From positions 9,802-73,801 of the forward strand of contig CAYMKL010000018.1 in NCBI GenBank assembly GCA_964390805.1: 64,000 bases of DNA, written 5' to 3'. How positions within the stretch are numbered: position 1 is the stretch's first letter; each line of letters begins with the position of its first letter. Shown here in pieces: positions 56,746 to 64,000 of this stretch. Made by a program: the position numbers and the translations under genes. The DNA is from CAYMKL01 sp964390805. GTDB lineage: Bacteria; Chloroflexota; Anaerolineae; VGOG01. Under the pieces are notes generated by a model. The model saw nothing but the letters and a program-made list of their open reading frames with translations, was not told the origin of the DNA and did not search any database.

Positions 56746-57680
56746 GGCACTAGCACGCGGGGCAGCTCCTGCGGTTCGTCCATCCCCTCAGTCACGTAGA
56801 CGTAGGTGCGATCTTCCCGGTTGCTGAAGGCTATGTGGCGGCCGTCCTTGTCCAGGGCGACGATGTTCATCCCACCCAGGTATGGGGCGGCCAAGTCTTG
56901 AAGATCCTCCATGGCCTGATGCCCGGCTTCCTCCAAAGATAGCCCCATCTTCAGGTAGAGGACCACGCTGCGGGCTGTGCCGGCCAGGATGGCCATCTCG
57001 CCCAGGCCGGTGCAGGCGGCAGCGCCATAGCGGTTGTCGGCGTAGTTGCCAGCCCCGATGAGGGGCGAATCGCCCACGCGGCCTGGGTACTTCCAAGCCT
57101 GGCCGCTGGTGCTCACTCCGGCGCAGATGTTGCCCCCGGTAAGCGAAGCGGCGTCGGCGTCCTGGACGATGAAGTTGACCGTGCCTCCGGCCTGCCGTGA
57201 TTCTCTCACCCGTTTCACCCACTGGCGCAAGTCTGGCTCTTTCCCCAGATTCGCCAGCGCCGCCTCTGGTATCGCTGTGCGTAGCCGCTCTTCCCAGACC
57301 TCCCTGCTCTTCTCTGTCAATAGCTCACGGCGCTGGAAGCCCATCTCGGCGGCGAAGCGCTCGGCGCCAGAGCCGACGAGCAGGACGTGCGGCGGCAACT
57401 CCTCCATCACCTTGCGGGCGATGGAGATGGGGTGCTCATAGCCCCGAACAGCGGCCACCGCACCGGCGGCCAGGGTCCGCCCATCCATGATGCTGGCATC
57501 CAGCTCCACCTCGCCCAGCAGGTTGGGGATTCCCCCCAGGCCTACAGTGGTATCCTGGGGATTGCTCTCCACCAGACGGATGCCGGCTTCCACCGCGTCA
57601 ATGGCCGTGCCGCCATTCCTCAGCACCTCCATCGCCGCTGAGATCCCTACCTTGCCGTTGCTGCTGGCTGCAATGATCAC
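56739..57680 (-). CDS. Isoaspartyl peptidase / L-asparaginase-type Ntn hydrolase
   Basis: A 313-residue N-terminal-nucleophile hydrolase of the asparaginase-2/glycosylasparaginase family. Key parts are AMEVLRNGGTAIDAVEAGI, DTTVGLGGIPN, the nucleophile Thr in AGGTVNFIVQDAD, and GVSTSGQAWKYPGRVGDSP with IGAGNYADNRYGAAACTG. The precursor would autocleave before that Thr. It hydrolyses isoaspartyl or asparagine amide bonds. The frame is open through repeat sequence to 57746. GTG 57680, with GGAGGGG five bases upstream, gives a normal N-terminus. Confidence 0.9.
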   Translation of the reverse strand: MIIAASSNGKVGISAAMEVLRNGGTAIDAVEAGIRLVESNPQDTTVGLGGIPNLLGEVELDASIMDGRTLAAGAVAAVRGYEHPISIARKVMEELPPHVLLVGSGAERFAAEMGFQRRELLTEKSREVWEERLRTAIPEAALANLGKEPDLRQWVKRVRESRQAGGTVNFIVQDADAASLTGGNICAGVSTSGQAWKYPGRVGDSPLIGAGNYADNRYGAAACTGLGEMAILAGTARSVVLYLKMGLSLEEAGHQAMEDLQDLAAPYLGGMNIVALDKDGRHIAFSNREDRTYVYVTEGMDEPQELPRVLVPK

Positions 57681-57724
57681 TTGTCCCCTCCTGCAAAGAA
57701 TACCAAATCCCCAATATCCAGTAT

Positions 57725-58327
57725 CTAATCTCCACTCTCCAACCAATCCTCCAGAATCTCTTTCGCCCTCTGCGCTGCCCTTGCCCGGTGGCTGACCTTG
57801 TTTTTGGTTTCTGGAGGCAGCTCGGCCATGGTCATCCCGTGTTCCTGAAAGTAGAAGACAGGGTCGTAGCCGAAGCCGTGCTCCCCCTTGGGCGCGAAAG
57901 CGATGAGCCCTTCGCAGGTTCCCTTTGCGGTGTGAATCTGCCCCTCCGGCGTAGCCACCGCGATGACGCAGCGGAAGCGGGCTGTCCGCTCCTCCCAGGG
58001 AACCTCCCTCAGCTTCTCCAGGAGCAACTGATAGCGCTCCTCGTCGCTGGCCCCTGTTCCAGCGTAGCGGGCCGAGTGTATCCCTGGCTCGCCGCCGAGG
58101 CCATCCACCTCCAGTCCTGAATCATCGGCCAGGGTCAAGAGGCCGCTGGTCCTGGCGTAGGCGACGGCCTTCAGCCTGGCGTTCTCGGCGAAGCTGTCCC
58201 CTGTTTCGGCCACTTCGATGTCCAGGCCCTCCTGGGCAGGACAAGTCAGCTCCAGGGGCAGGCCAGCCAGCAGTTCCCGGTACTCTCTGACCTTGCCGGG
58301 GTTATGGGTGGCTATCAGCAGTTTCAT
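57725..58327 (-). CDS. rdgB: XTP/dITP diphosphatase (HAM1/RdgB)
   Basis: A 200-residue non-canonical purine NTP pyrophosphatase, which removes ITP and XTP from the nucleotide pool. Motifs: LIATHNPGKVREYRELL at the N-terminus (SHR/THN loop), AETGDSFAENARLKA, ADDSGLEVDGLGGEPGIHS and SARYAG, then GEHGFGYDPVF and KNKVSHRARA. ATG 58327 was used; an in-frame TTG is 5 codons upstream. The last four residues (ESGD) fall in a tandem-repeat region. It lies 44 bases upstream of the asparaginase gene. Confidence 0.95.
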   Translation of the reverse strand: MKLLIATHNPGKVREYRELLAGLPLELTCPAQEGLDIEVAETGDSFAENARLKAVAYARTSGLLTLADDSGLEVDGLGGEPGIHSARYAGTGASDEERYQLLLEKLREVPWEERTARFRCVIAVATPEGQIHTAKGTCEGLIAFAPKGEHGFGYDPVFYFQEHGMTMAELPPETKNKVSHRARAAQRAKEILEDWLESGD

Positions 58328-58335
58328 CGTTCTGG

Positions 58336-58364
58336 TTGACAAATCTCTCTAAGCGTAGTATATT
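58336..58364 (+). promoter_or_regulatory. Candidate promoter of the bactofilin gene
   Basis: TTGACA (58336-58341), 17-base spacer, TATATT (58359-58364). It starts just upstream of the rdgB gene's ATG, on the opposite strand, about 150 bases before the bactofilin start. A palindromic element lies in the leader. Confidence 0.6.
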
Positions 58365-58374
58365 TAGCGGTATC

Positions 58375-58475
58375 AGAAACCAGGTTTTTGTAGTCCTTTG
58401 CACCCAAAACATTTGCAGACTGTGGGCGTTTTCATTGCCCCGACAGGTGCTACCGAGTAGAAAAACCTGGTTTCT
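58375..58475. repeat. Inverted-repeat element in the bactofilin leader
   Basis: AGAAACCAGGTTTTT (58375-58389) and AAAAACCTGGTTTCT (58461-58475) are perfect 15-base inverted arms around 71 bases, with no coding capacity. No clear target duplication was seen. Confidence 0.65.
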
Positions 58476-58515
58476 CCCAAGTGTCTAATAAATCATATCC
58501 AAGGAGGAACCAACC

Positions 58516-58950
58516 GTGTCTGTGTTCAAAAGAAACAAACTCAAGCCCCCTCCGCCCGGCCAGGTGGAGACGGTGATAGGCCCCACCACCAATTTCCAAG
58601 GCACCGTCCAAAACGACGGTGGGCTGCGCGTCGAGGGCGTCTTCGAGGGAATGGTGGAGACGGGCGGCAACTTCATCATCGGTGAGGAGGCCAAGGTCAT
58701 GGCCGACATCGTCGCCTACAACGTTTCGGTGGCGGGGTCGGTGAAAGGCAATGTCAAGGCTAACCGGGTGGAAGTCCTGTCCACCGGCCGCGTCTGGGGC
58801 AACATCACCGTGAAATCCTTCCTGGTTGATGAAGGGGGTTTCATTCGCGGTGAGATCATCATGGAGGGTGCTGAGTTCACGCCTCCTATCACCAAGGCCC
58901 CCAAGCTAGCGCCAAAACCCGCCGATGTCGAAAAGGACGAGAGCGATTGA
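58516..58950 (+). CDS. Bactofilin (polymer-forming cytoskeletal protein)
   Basis: A 144-residue bactofilin with a central right-handed beta-helix (residues ~20-110): ETVIGPTTNFQGTVQNDGGL, then GVFEGMVETGGNFIIGEEA and VKGNVKANRVEVLSTG. Short, Pro/charged ends follow (PKLAPKPADVEKDESD). Bactofilins polymerise without nucleotide into filaments that place envelope machinery. GTG 58516 is preceded by AAGGAGG 8 bases away. The C-terminal region of the giant protein has similar repeats. Confidence 0.93.
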   Translation: MSVFKRNKLKPPPPGQVETVIGPTTNFQGTVQNDGGLRVEGVFEGMVETGGNFIIGEEAKVMADIVAYNVSVAGSVKGNVKANRVEVLSTGRVWGNITVKSFLVDEGGFIRGEIIMEGAEFTPPITKAPKLAPKPADVEKDESD

Positions 58951-59420
58951 ATCCTAAGTTGATCCCCATTTGCTCTTACTGGATCGTCATATCCAGCGGC
59001 CAGGCAGCGGATATGACACTCCGCTGCCAGCTTATTAGTGCTTGAATCTTGATTCGCATAGAAGCCGATTGGCGGGCTAAGAGCCCAATCGAGGGAAGAC
59101 TCTCCTCGATTGGGCTCTTTTTATTCTGCTTTCCGCACTTTGGCAGGAGTTTCCTGAGAGTAAGCCCAATGGCACTAATCTGTCAGGCTGCGCAAGAATG
59201 AATCCCTGTGCTGAGAGAGCAAAGCCCTTTCGAGCCTGGATTCTCGCCCGTAGGCGATGTCCTGAGCCTGTCGAAGGGGCTTCATTCTCTCAGCCCAGAG
59301 GTTCATCCCCGGGCAATGATTCGGTCCTCAGTTGTGTTAAACCAATAGCCCTGTCATCCAATACGTTTCCAGGGCGATCCCAGCGAGCACAGGCAGCGTT
59401 TATTGGAAGACCCAGTAGAT
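58951..59420. other. Gene-free stretch downstream of the bactofilin gene
   Basis: This 470-base gap has a GCAGCGG/CCGCTGC hairpin near 59010, the terminator, a copy of the dispersed cctgagcctgtcgaaggg motif (59260-59278) and no supported gene. Confidence 0.6.
59079..59122 (+). terminator. Rho-independent terminator after the bactofilin gene
   Basis: AAGAGCCCAATCGAGG (59079-59094) pairs with CCTCGATTGGGCTCTT (59104-59119), a 16-base perfect stem with a 9-base loop, followed by a T run. Confidence 0.9.
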
Positions 59421-60314
59421 CTAGTCAGTGGCCTCAGGATCCAACGCGTCTCTTAAGCCGTCACCCAGCACATTCAGACTGAATACCGTGACCATGATGG
59501 CAAGACCGGAGAAGATCGGTTGCCACGGGGCATACTCCATCACATTGCGTCCCTCGTTGAGCATCAAACCCCAGGATGGCGTGGGAGGACGAGTACCAAG
59601 CCCCAAGAAGCTAAGCGCTGCTTCGGCGATAACCGCCCAGGCAAAGGCCACAGTCGTCTGCACAACCAGTGATGGCAGACAGTTCGGAAACACGTGTCGA
59701 ATCATGATGTGCGGGCCCGAAGCTCCCAGGGCTTCGGCCGCTTCGATGAATAGTTGGACTCTGGTGCTCATTGCAGAGGCCCTGATCACCCGTGCGAATA
59801 TCGGCGTGTTGACTATACCGATCGCTATCATGACATTGGTTACGTTCTGGCCCAGTACGGCCATGATGGCAATGGCCAGAAGGACTGCTGGAAAGGCGAA
59901 CAGCACGTCCATTACACGACTAACGACAAGATCCCACCAGCCGCCGTAATACCCTGACGTCAACCCGATGATCGTCCCCAGGATGGCTGCAACTCCAACC
60001 GAGATAATACCGACGGTAAGTGACACGCGCCCCCCAAACAGGATTCGCGTGAACAAGTCGCGGCCAAACTGATCTGTTCCCATCGGATGGTGCTGACCAG
60101 GCGGCTGGAATCGAAGGGACGTATCCATTGCAGTGGGCTCGTACGGCGTGAGGTTTGGTGCCAATATCGCGGCGAGTATCAACAGCGTCAGAATCACTAG
60201 CCCGACGATGGCCAGGCGATTCTTGAGTAGTCGGGAGAGCGCCAGAACGGTAAGGGATCGCTCCGGTCGTGCGGAGAAGTCTTCATTAAGCGTAGGGTCA
60301 AAAACAGCGTTCAT
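59421..60314 (-). CDS. ABC transporter permease, DppC/OppC type
   Basis: A 297-residue permease. A first helix (RLAIVGLVILTLLILAAILA) is followed by the periplasmic APNLTPYEPTAMD and GTDQFGRDLFTRILFGGRVS, the DppC signature. The EAA loop is FIEAAEALGASGPHIMIRH, and IAEAALSFLGLGTRPPTP follows. It pairs with the DppB-type subunit encoded just upstream, whose stop it overlaps by four bases. No ATPase gene is seen in the window. Confidence 0.93.
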   Translation of the reverse strand: MNAVFDPTLNEDFSARPERSLTVLALSRLLKNRLAIVGLVILTLLILAAILAPNLTPYEPTAMDTSLRFQPPGQHHPMGTDQFGRDLFTRILFGGRVSLTVGIISVGVAAILGTIIGLTSGYYGGWWDLVVSRVMDVLFAFPAVLLAIAIMAVLGQNVTNVMIAIGIVNTPIFARVIRASAMSTRVQLFIEAAEALGASGPHIMIRHVFPNCLPSLVVQTTVAFAWAVIAEAALSFLGLGTRPPTPSWGLMLNEGRNVMEYAPWQPIFSGLAIMVTVFSLNVLGDGLRDALDPEATD

Positions 60315-61273
60315 CTTTTGGCACTCACTATTCGTTCGCGGATGCGGACATCTACAAGCGCACTCAACAGATCCACCAGGACATTGATCACCACGTATGC
60401 AAAAGCGACAAACAACACAACGCCCATGACCACGGGGTAATCGCGGTAATAGATGGAGTCCAATGCGGTACGCCCGATCCCTGGAACCCCGAAGATGGAT
60501 TCTACCACCACCACGCCGCCAAGCAAGTAAGCCATTTGCTGACCGACGATGGCCATGACGGGCACCAAGGCATTGCGAAAGGCGTGGACACCAACCACCT
60601 GGCGCTGCCGCAATCCTTTAGCGCGAGCCGTGCGAATGTAGTCTTTGGATAGGACTTCGAGCACGGCGGAGCGTGTCATGCGCATGATGTAACTGGCACT
60701 GCCGCCTGCCAGGGTGATAGTTGGCATGAACATCAACTTGAGGTTGGCAACGGGGTCGTCAGAAAAGGGAACATAACCTGTCGGCGGCAACCACCCAGCC
60801 TTGATACTGAGTAACAGAACCAGAAGTGTGCCTGTCCAGAAGTCCGGCATGGACAGGCCCACCAGTGCTGCCGAGCTGGCTGCGTAGTCGGTAGCAGTAT
60901 TCTGTCTGAAAGCCGCAATCACACCCAGCGGTATGCCGATGAGCGCTGCCAGGAAGAGCCCCAATCCTGTTAACTCTGCAGTGACCACCAAACGACTCGT
61001 CAGAAGGTAGGAAACCGGCAGCCCGGTTCGCAGGGAAAGGCCCAGGTCGCCCCGAAGCAGTGAGGAGGCCCAACTGACGAATTGCACGTGCACAGGCTGG
61101 TCCAACCCGAATATACGCCGCAACGCGGTAGCGGCTTCTGGGGATGTTTGTATCCCCAGAAGCACGTCTACCACGTCACCAGGAATCAGGTGGATCAGCA
61201 AGAACACGACTACAGATATACCTACCAACACAGGCACAAGTAGAAGCAAACGATAGGTGATGTATCGTATCAT
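60311..61273 (-). CDS. ABC transporter permease, DppB/OppB type
   Basis: A 320-residue permease with six helices. The N-terminal motif VFLLIHLIPGDVVDVLLG is typical of DppB. The EAA loop lies in DYIRTARAKGLRQRQVVGVH, with the following GGVVVVESIFGVPGIGR. It starts 8 bases after the binding-protein gene's stop. It overlaps the DppC-type gene by four bases, so the order is binding protein, DppB, DppC. Confidence 0.93.
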   Translation of the reverse strand: MIRYITYRLLLLVPVLVGISVVVFLLIHLIPGDVVDVLLGIQTSPEAATALRRIFGLDQPVHVQFVSWASSLLRGDLGLSLRTGLPVSYLLTSRLVVTAELTGLGLFLAALIGIPLGVIAAFRQNTATDYAASSAALVGLSMPDFWTGTLLVLLLSIKAGWLPPTGYVPFSDDPVANLKLMFMPTITLAGGSASYIMRMTRSAVLEVLSKDYIRTARAKGLRQRQVVGVHAFRNALVPVMAIVGQQMAYLLGGVVVVESIFGVPGIGRTALDSIYYRDYPVVMGVVLFVAFAYVVINVLVDLLSALVDVRIRERIVSAKR

Positions 61274-61281
61274 CGCGTTCC

Positions 61282-63057
61282 TTACTCATCCAGCCACGTA
61301 TCAACAAAGGTGATCTTGGTCTGGTTGGGCATGTGCTTGTAGCCCTTTACGTTATTCCTCACCGCCTCGTACTGCTCGTAGAGGAAGAAGAAGGCCACGG
61401 GCGCCTCTTCGGCGACGGTCTTCTGAATCTCGTCGTAGAGAGGTTTCCGTTCCTCGTCTGTGACGAGCATCCGGGCCTCCTCGAGCAGCTCGTCCACACG
61501 CGGATTGTTGTACGCCCACAGGTTGTATTGCCCCTCAGAGTGGTAGTGGTTGTACAGCCATTCATCCGGGTCGGTCGCGCCCATCCAGCCGACGATGGCT
61601 ATCTCGAAGTTGTACGTGTTGAGGAGGTCATCAAGGTAGGTGCCCCACTCTACTGGAACGACCTCCACCTCTATGCCGAGGGGCGCTATCGCTTCCTTGA
61701 CCATCTGCGCGGCGTCTATTTGCGCCTTGTAGGGTGCTCCGCACTTCAGGACGGCGGAAAAGCCATCTGGATACCCGGCTTCAACCATGAGCTGTTTGGC
61801 TTCCTCAGGGTCGGGCTCATCGTAGAGGCCGCAGTCGTAGAAGGCCCAGCTCCAGGGGGCGATGTTGCCGCAGGTCTGAGCATAACCATGTCCGTAGAGC
61901 ACTGCATCGGTCATGGCCTTCCGATCCAGAGACATGGAGATGGCTTGACGGACCTTCATGTTGTCGAAGGGTGGGGTCCTCAGATTGAAGAACAGGAAGT
62001 CATACAGCGTGGCCAGGCCACCTTCCAGCCGAAGGTCGGCGTTCCCTTTGAGGATGTCAATGTCCTTCTGAGGGATCTGATCCGCGTAGTCCACGTTGCC
62101 CGTGACGATGTTGTCTGTGCGCGAGCGGTCCTCTGGCAGGGGGATGAACTCGATGCCATCAACGTAGGGCTTGCCCTCTTGCCAATAGTCCGAGTACTTC
62201 TCCACCACCGTGCGCGTGTTGGGAATGTTCTCCACGAACTTGAAGGGGCCTGTGCCTATCAGGGTCGTCCGCAGATCTACCTCTTCCGCTATTCCGTCTG
62301 GTACTACAGCGAGCATGGGGCTTGCTACGTAACTGAGCAACGGCGAGAACGGATGCGATAGGTGAAAAATGACGGTGTAATCGTCCGGCGTCTCGATGGT
62401 GTCCACCGCCTCAATGTAATGCGCCCGGGGGCACCCCACGTCGGGATCCCTGACCCGTTCCAGCGAGTATTTCACGTCGGCCGAGGTCATCTCGCGCCCG
62501 TTGTGGAATGTGACGTCGCGCCGCAGGTTAAACACGTAAGTGAGCGGATCCGGGATCTCGTAAGATTCCGCCAGACACGGCACGATTTCCATCTCCGGTG
62601 TATAGCGCAGTAGGCCCTCGTATACCTGCTCCCAGATCAGGGAGGAAGAGTAGGAGGAACTTGCGAAGATGTCCAGGCCAGCGACATCAGCTTGGATGGC
62701 GACCTTCAAAACTCCTCCGTATTTGGGTTGCTCTGCCTCCGCCGCCGGTGCCTCGGCGCCGGGGATGAGCAGCTTCCAACCAGGATGAATCAGATTGGGG
62801 TCATCAATGCTGGCGAAGCTGGAATCTTCCCCATGTTTGGCGTTGGTGGCAGCGACGATGGCATGGTAGGCTGGGCCGTTGCCCAGGTACTTCTCCGCCA
62901 GGGTCCAGAGGTTGTCGCCTAGCTTAACCGTGTAGGTCAACTCCTCCTGAGCGAGAACTTCCGCCGCTGGCGGAGCAGCGCTGACCGCGCTCACTCCCAG
63001 GGTCAGTAGTATTGCGAAAACTAAGATCAAATTGATAGATGTCCTCTTATTAAGCAT
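61282..63057 (-). CDS. LysM-containing ABC transporter solute-binding protein
   Basis: A 591-residue binding protein. Residues 1-35 are a signal peptide (INLILVFAILLTLGVSAVSA). Residues ~40-100 form a LysM domain (YTVKLGDNLWTLAEKYLG, NAKHGEDSSFASIDD, NLIHPGWKLLIPG), a peptidoglycan-binding fold. Then comes an Ala/Glu-rich linker and a complete SBP_bac_5 domain with VKYSLERVRDP, GTGPFKFVEN and FFFLYEQYEAV. A LysM fused to a solute-binding domain is unusual and would tether the receptor to the cell wall. ATG 63057 was chosen (AGGAG 8 bases upstream); the frame is open to 63111. The permease genes follow. Confidence 0.92.
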   Translation of the reverse strand: MLNKRTSINLILVFAILLTLGVSAVSAAPPAAEVLAQEELTYTVKLGDNLWTLAEKYLGNGPAYHAIVAATNAKHGEDSSFASIDDPNLIHPGWKLLIPGAEAPAAEAEQPKYGGVLKVAIQADVAGLDIFASSSYSSSLIWEQVYEGLLRYTPEMEIVPCLAESYEIPDPLTYVFNLRRDVTFHNGREMTSADVKYSLERVRDPDVGCPRAHYIEAVDTIETPDDYTVIFHLSHPFSPLLSYVASPMLAVVPDGIAEEVDLRTTLIGTGPFKFVENIPNTRTVVEKYSDYWQEGKPYVDGIEFIPLPEDRSRTDNIVTGNVDYADQIPQKDIDILKGNADLRLEGGLATLYDFLFFNLRTPPFDNMKVRQAISMSLDRKAMTDAVLYGHGYAQTCGNIAPWSWAFYDCGLYDEPDPEEAKQLMVEAGYPDGFSAVLKCGAPYKAQIDAAQMVKEAIAPLGIEVEVVPVEWGTYLDDLLNTYNFEIAIVGWMGATDPDEWLYNHYHSEGQYNLWAYNNPRVDELLEEARMLVTDEERKPLYDEIQKTVAEEAPVAFFFLYEQYEAVRNNVKGYKHMPNQTKITFVDTWLDE

Positions 63058-63154
63058 TTGCTTTCTCCTATTTAGTTTTGATTTTTCTGAAGGAATCTGG
63101 CTTTGGGACACTTTCTGTACGGAGCATCCCCTATTAACTCAGCAGAATTCGATA

Positions 63155-63167
63155 GATCACCTCCTTA
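63155..63167. other. Exact copy of the anti-Shine-Dalgarno 3' end of 16S rRNA
   Basis: The plus strand reads GATCACCTCCTTA, identical to the last 13 bases of 16S rRNA. The minus strand is therefore a perfect extended SD sequence (TAAGGAGGTGATC) about 100 bases upstream of the binding-protein ATG, with no credible start codon behind it. Confidence 0.6.
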
Positions 63168-63182
63168 ATACGACACGAGCTC

Positions 63183-63941
63183 TCACGGAGAGTCCGCGAG
63201 AGCATCGTATACTCCTAAGGCGTTCGCCCCCCATAACTTCTCCTTCTGTGACGCACTGAGGTGGGCAAATCGCACACGGGCCATCTCAAACTCTTGATCG
63301 TAGATAGGACTGCGACTGGCGAAGAGCACCCGTTCCTCTCCGACCTCAGTCGTTATCTCTTCGAGAAAGTCTTCGCGATACGTACCCGCTGTCTGGATGA
63401 CGACGTTGGGACAAGCCTCTAGCATGAGCCTGGCTTCGAATTGCAGCATGCCGCTGATGTTGATTTGAGCTCCGTTGCAGGCAACGAACTTCACCGCAGT
63501 GAACTGGGATGCAAGATCGCGTACCTGTGTTGGATGAGACACCCGCAAATGTCCGGCGTTCAGCACGACTGGTTTGTCGTAACGACTGACCTCCTGCAGC
63601 ACTGGAAACACAACTTCGTCGTTGGTCTGAAAGTTCTCTTCCCAGGGATCCAAATAGAGGCCGCATGCCCCAAGCTCTTCAAAGCCCCGTTGTACCTCGG
63701 CGACTGCCGCTTCGCCCTGCCACGGATCAACGCGACACAGACCCCAGAACTGATCGGGGTACTTCTGGACAGCCTCGGCCACGAACTCGTTCATGGGGGC
63801 AAGGTGGTAGCCACGTGGCTTAACTGGTACAAGGACTGCTTTTTCAATCCCCAAGCGGTCCATATTGGCGCGGATCTCCTCGAGCGATTGCCCGTAGCCG
63901 AACAGGCACGAGCCCAAATAGACGTGTGCATCTATAATCAT
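63183..63941 (-). CDS. Amidohydrolase-fold protein with degenerate metal site
   Basis: A 252-residue protein of the amidohydrolase-2 (PF04909) TIM-barrel family. The usual N-terminal metal motif DxHxH is DAHVYLG, so the second His is Tyr. The usual catalytic Asp in GSDxP is LFASRSPIYD, that is, Arg in its place. Other fold features remain (VLVPVKPRG, FWGLCRVDPWQG, DKPVVLNAGHLRVSH, VKFVACNGAQINISG, CPNVVIQTAG). It may have lost hydrolase activity. It lies ~125 bases upstream of the LysM-binding-protein gene on the same strand. The window's last 59 bases (63942-64000) hold no feature beyond its upstream sequence. Confidence 0.82.
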   Translation of the reverse strand: MIIDAHVYLGSCLFGYGQSLEEIRANMDRLGIEKAVLVPVKPRGYHLAPMNEFVAEAVQKYPDQFWGLCRVDPWQGEAAVAEVQRGFEELGACGLYLDPWEENFQTNDEVVFPVLQEVSRYDKPVVLNAGHLRVSHPTQVRDLASQFTAVKFVACNGAQINISGMLQFEARLMLEACPNVVIQTAGTYREDFLEEITTEVGEERVLFASRSPIYDQEFEMARVRFAHLSASQKEKLWGANALGVYDALADSP

Positions 63942-64000
63942 GGCAAGTCTCTGAGATTTCCAAACCGGGCTGACAAGACCCCGTAGAGCACGTTAACAAC

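Overview
The window looks like a scaffold from an uncultured, GC-rich, free-living bacterium, most likely Chloroflexota (Anaerolineae or Caldilineae grade). The basis for this is indirect. A secreted cytochrome carries the linker motif HLPLVMR, which is common in Chloroflexota exported proteins. There are also a bactofilin, peptide-type ABC transporters, a giant multi-domain secreted protein and an unusually rich set of intergenic palindromes. There is no rRNA, tRNA or CRISPR in the window. A run of exactly 100 N (47019-47118) marks a scaffold join inside a repeat array.

Layout. (1) 1-3606, plus strand: end of a peptide/solute-binding protein, an APH-fold kinase and two DppB/DppC-type permeases, followed by an HPr-kinase-like P-loop protein (3627-4688). 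(2) 4697-12884, minus strand: a polysaccharide-type flippase, an NTP_transf_5-like nucleotidyltransferase, a membrane-anchored monohaem cytochrome c, a radical SAM enzyme, and a DUF4129 / DUF58 / MoxR operon. (3) 13302-31160, plus strand: one uninterrupted 5,952-codon gene for a giant exported protein made of TSP3, Ig-like, FG-GAP, beta-helix, propeller-like, DOMON-like, PKD/cadherin-like and bactofilin-like modules. It is preceded by a consensus sigma-70 promoter. (4) 31413-41677, minus strand: metabolic and accessory genes (two SDR epimerases, PhzF, flavin reductase, squalene-cyclase-like repeat protein, Rossmann protein, nucleotidyltransferase, cupin, aldo/keto reductase, an AbiE-like toxin-antitoxin pair) with decayed genes and a MITE. 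(5) 41804-45921: two MFS exporters around an alpha-galactosidase (melA), with a divergent promoter region that holds a large palindrome. (6) 45940-47400: a REP-like palindromic array with an embedded IS200/RAYT-type Y1 transposase. (7) 47436-51367: a CinA C-terminal amidohydrolase, a DUF6504-like protein, an RNA/hairpin-rich gap, then a probable diversity-generating-retroelement (DGR) target protein with its variable region intact, a short MutS-domain-I-like ORF and a repeat-containing surface protein. (8) 51608-58950: thioesterase, GT39-like glycosyltransferase, M20 peptidase, TIGR04076 protein, methyltransferase, isoaspartyl peptidase/asparaginase, RdgB, bactofilin. (9) 59421-63941, minus strand: a second peptide-type ABC transporter whose binding protein carries an N-terminal LysM domain, and an amidohydrolase-fold protein that has lost metal ligands.

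Most striking are the DGR-type variable region at 49858-49983 (nearly every diversified position is an NNC codon, as expected when AAC codons of a template are mutated), the RAYT inside its own palindrome array, and the giant gene with its promoter and flanking inverted repeats. No reverse transcriptase or template repeat is visible, so they must lie elsewhere if the DGR is active. A recurring theme is that short-unit intergenic repeats of several families have been captured as the N- or C-termini of neighbouring proteins.
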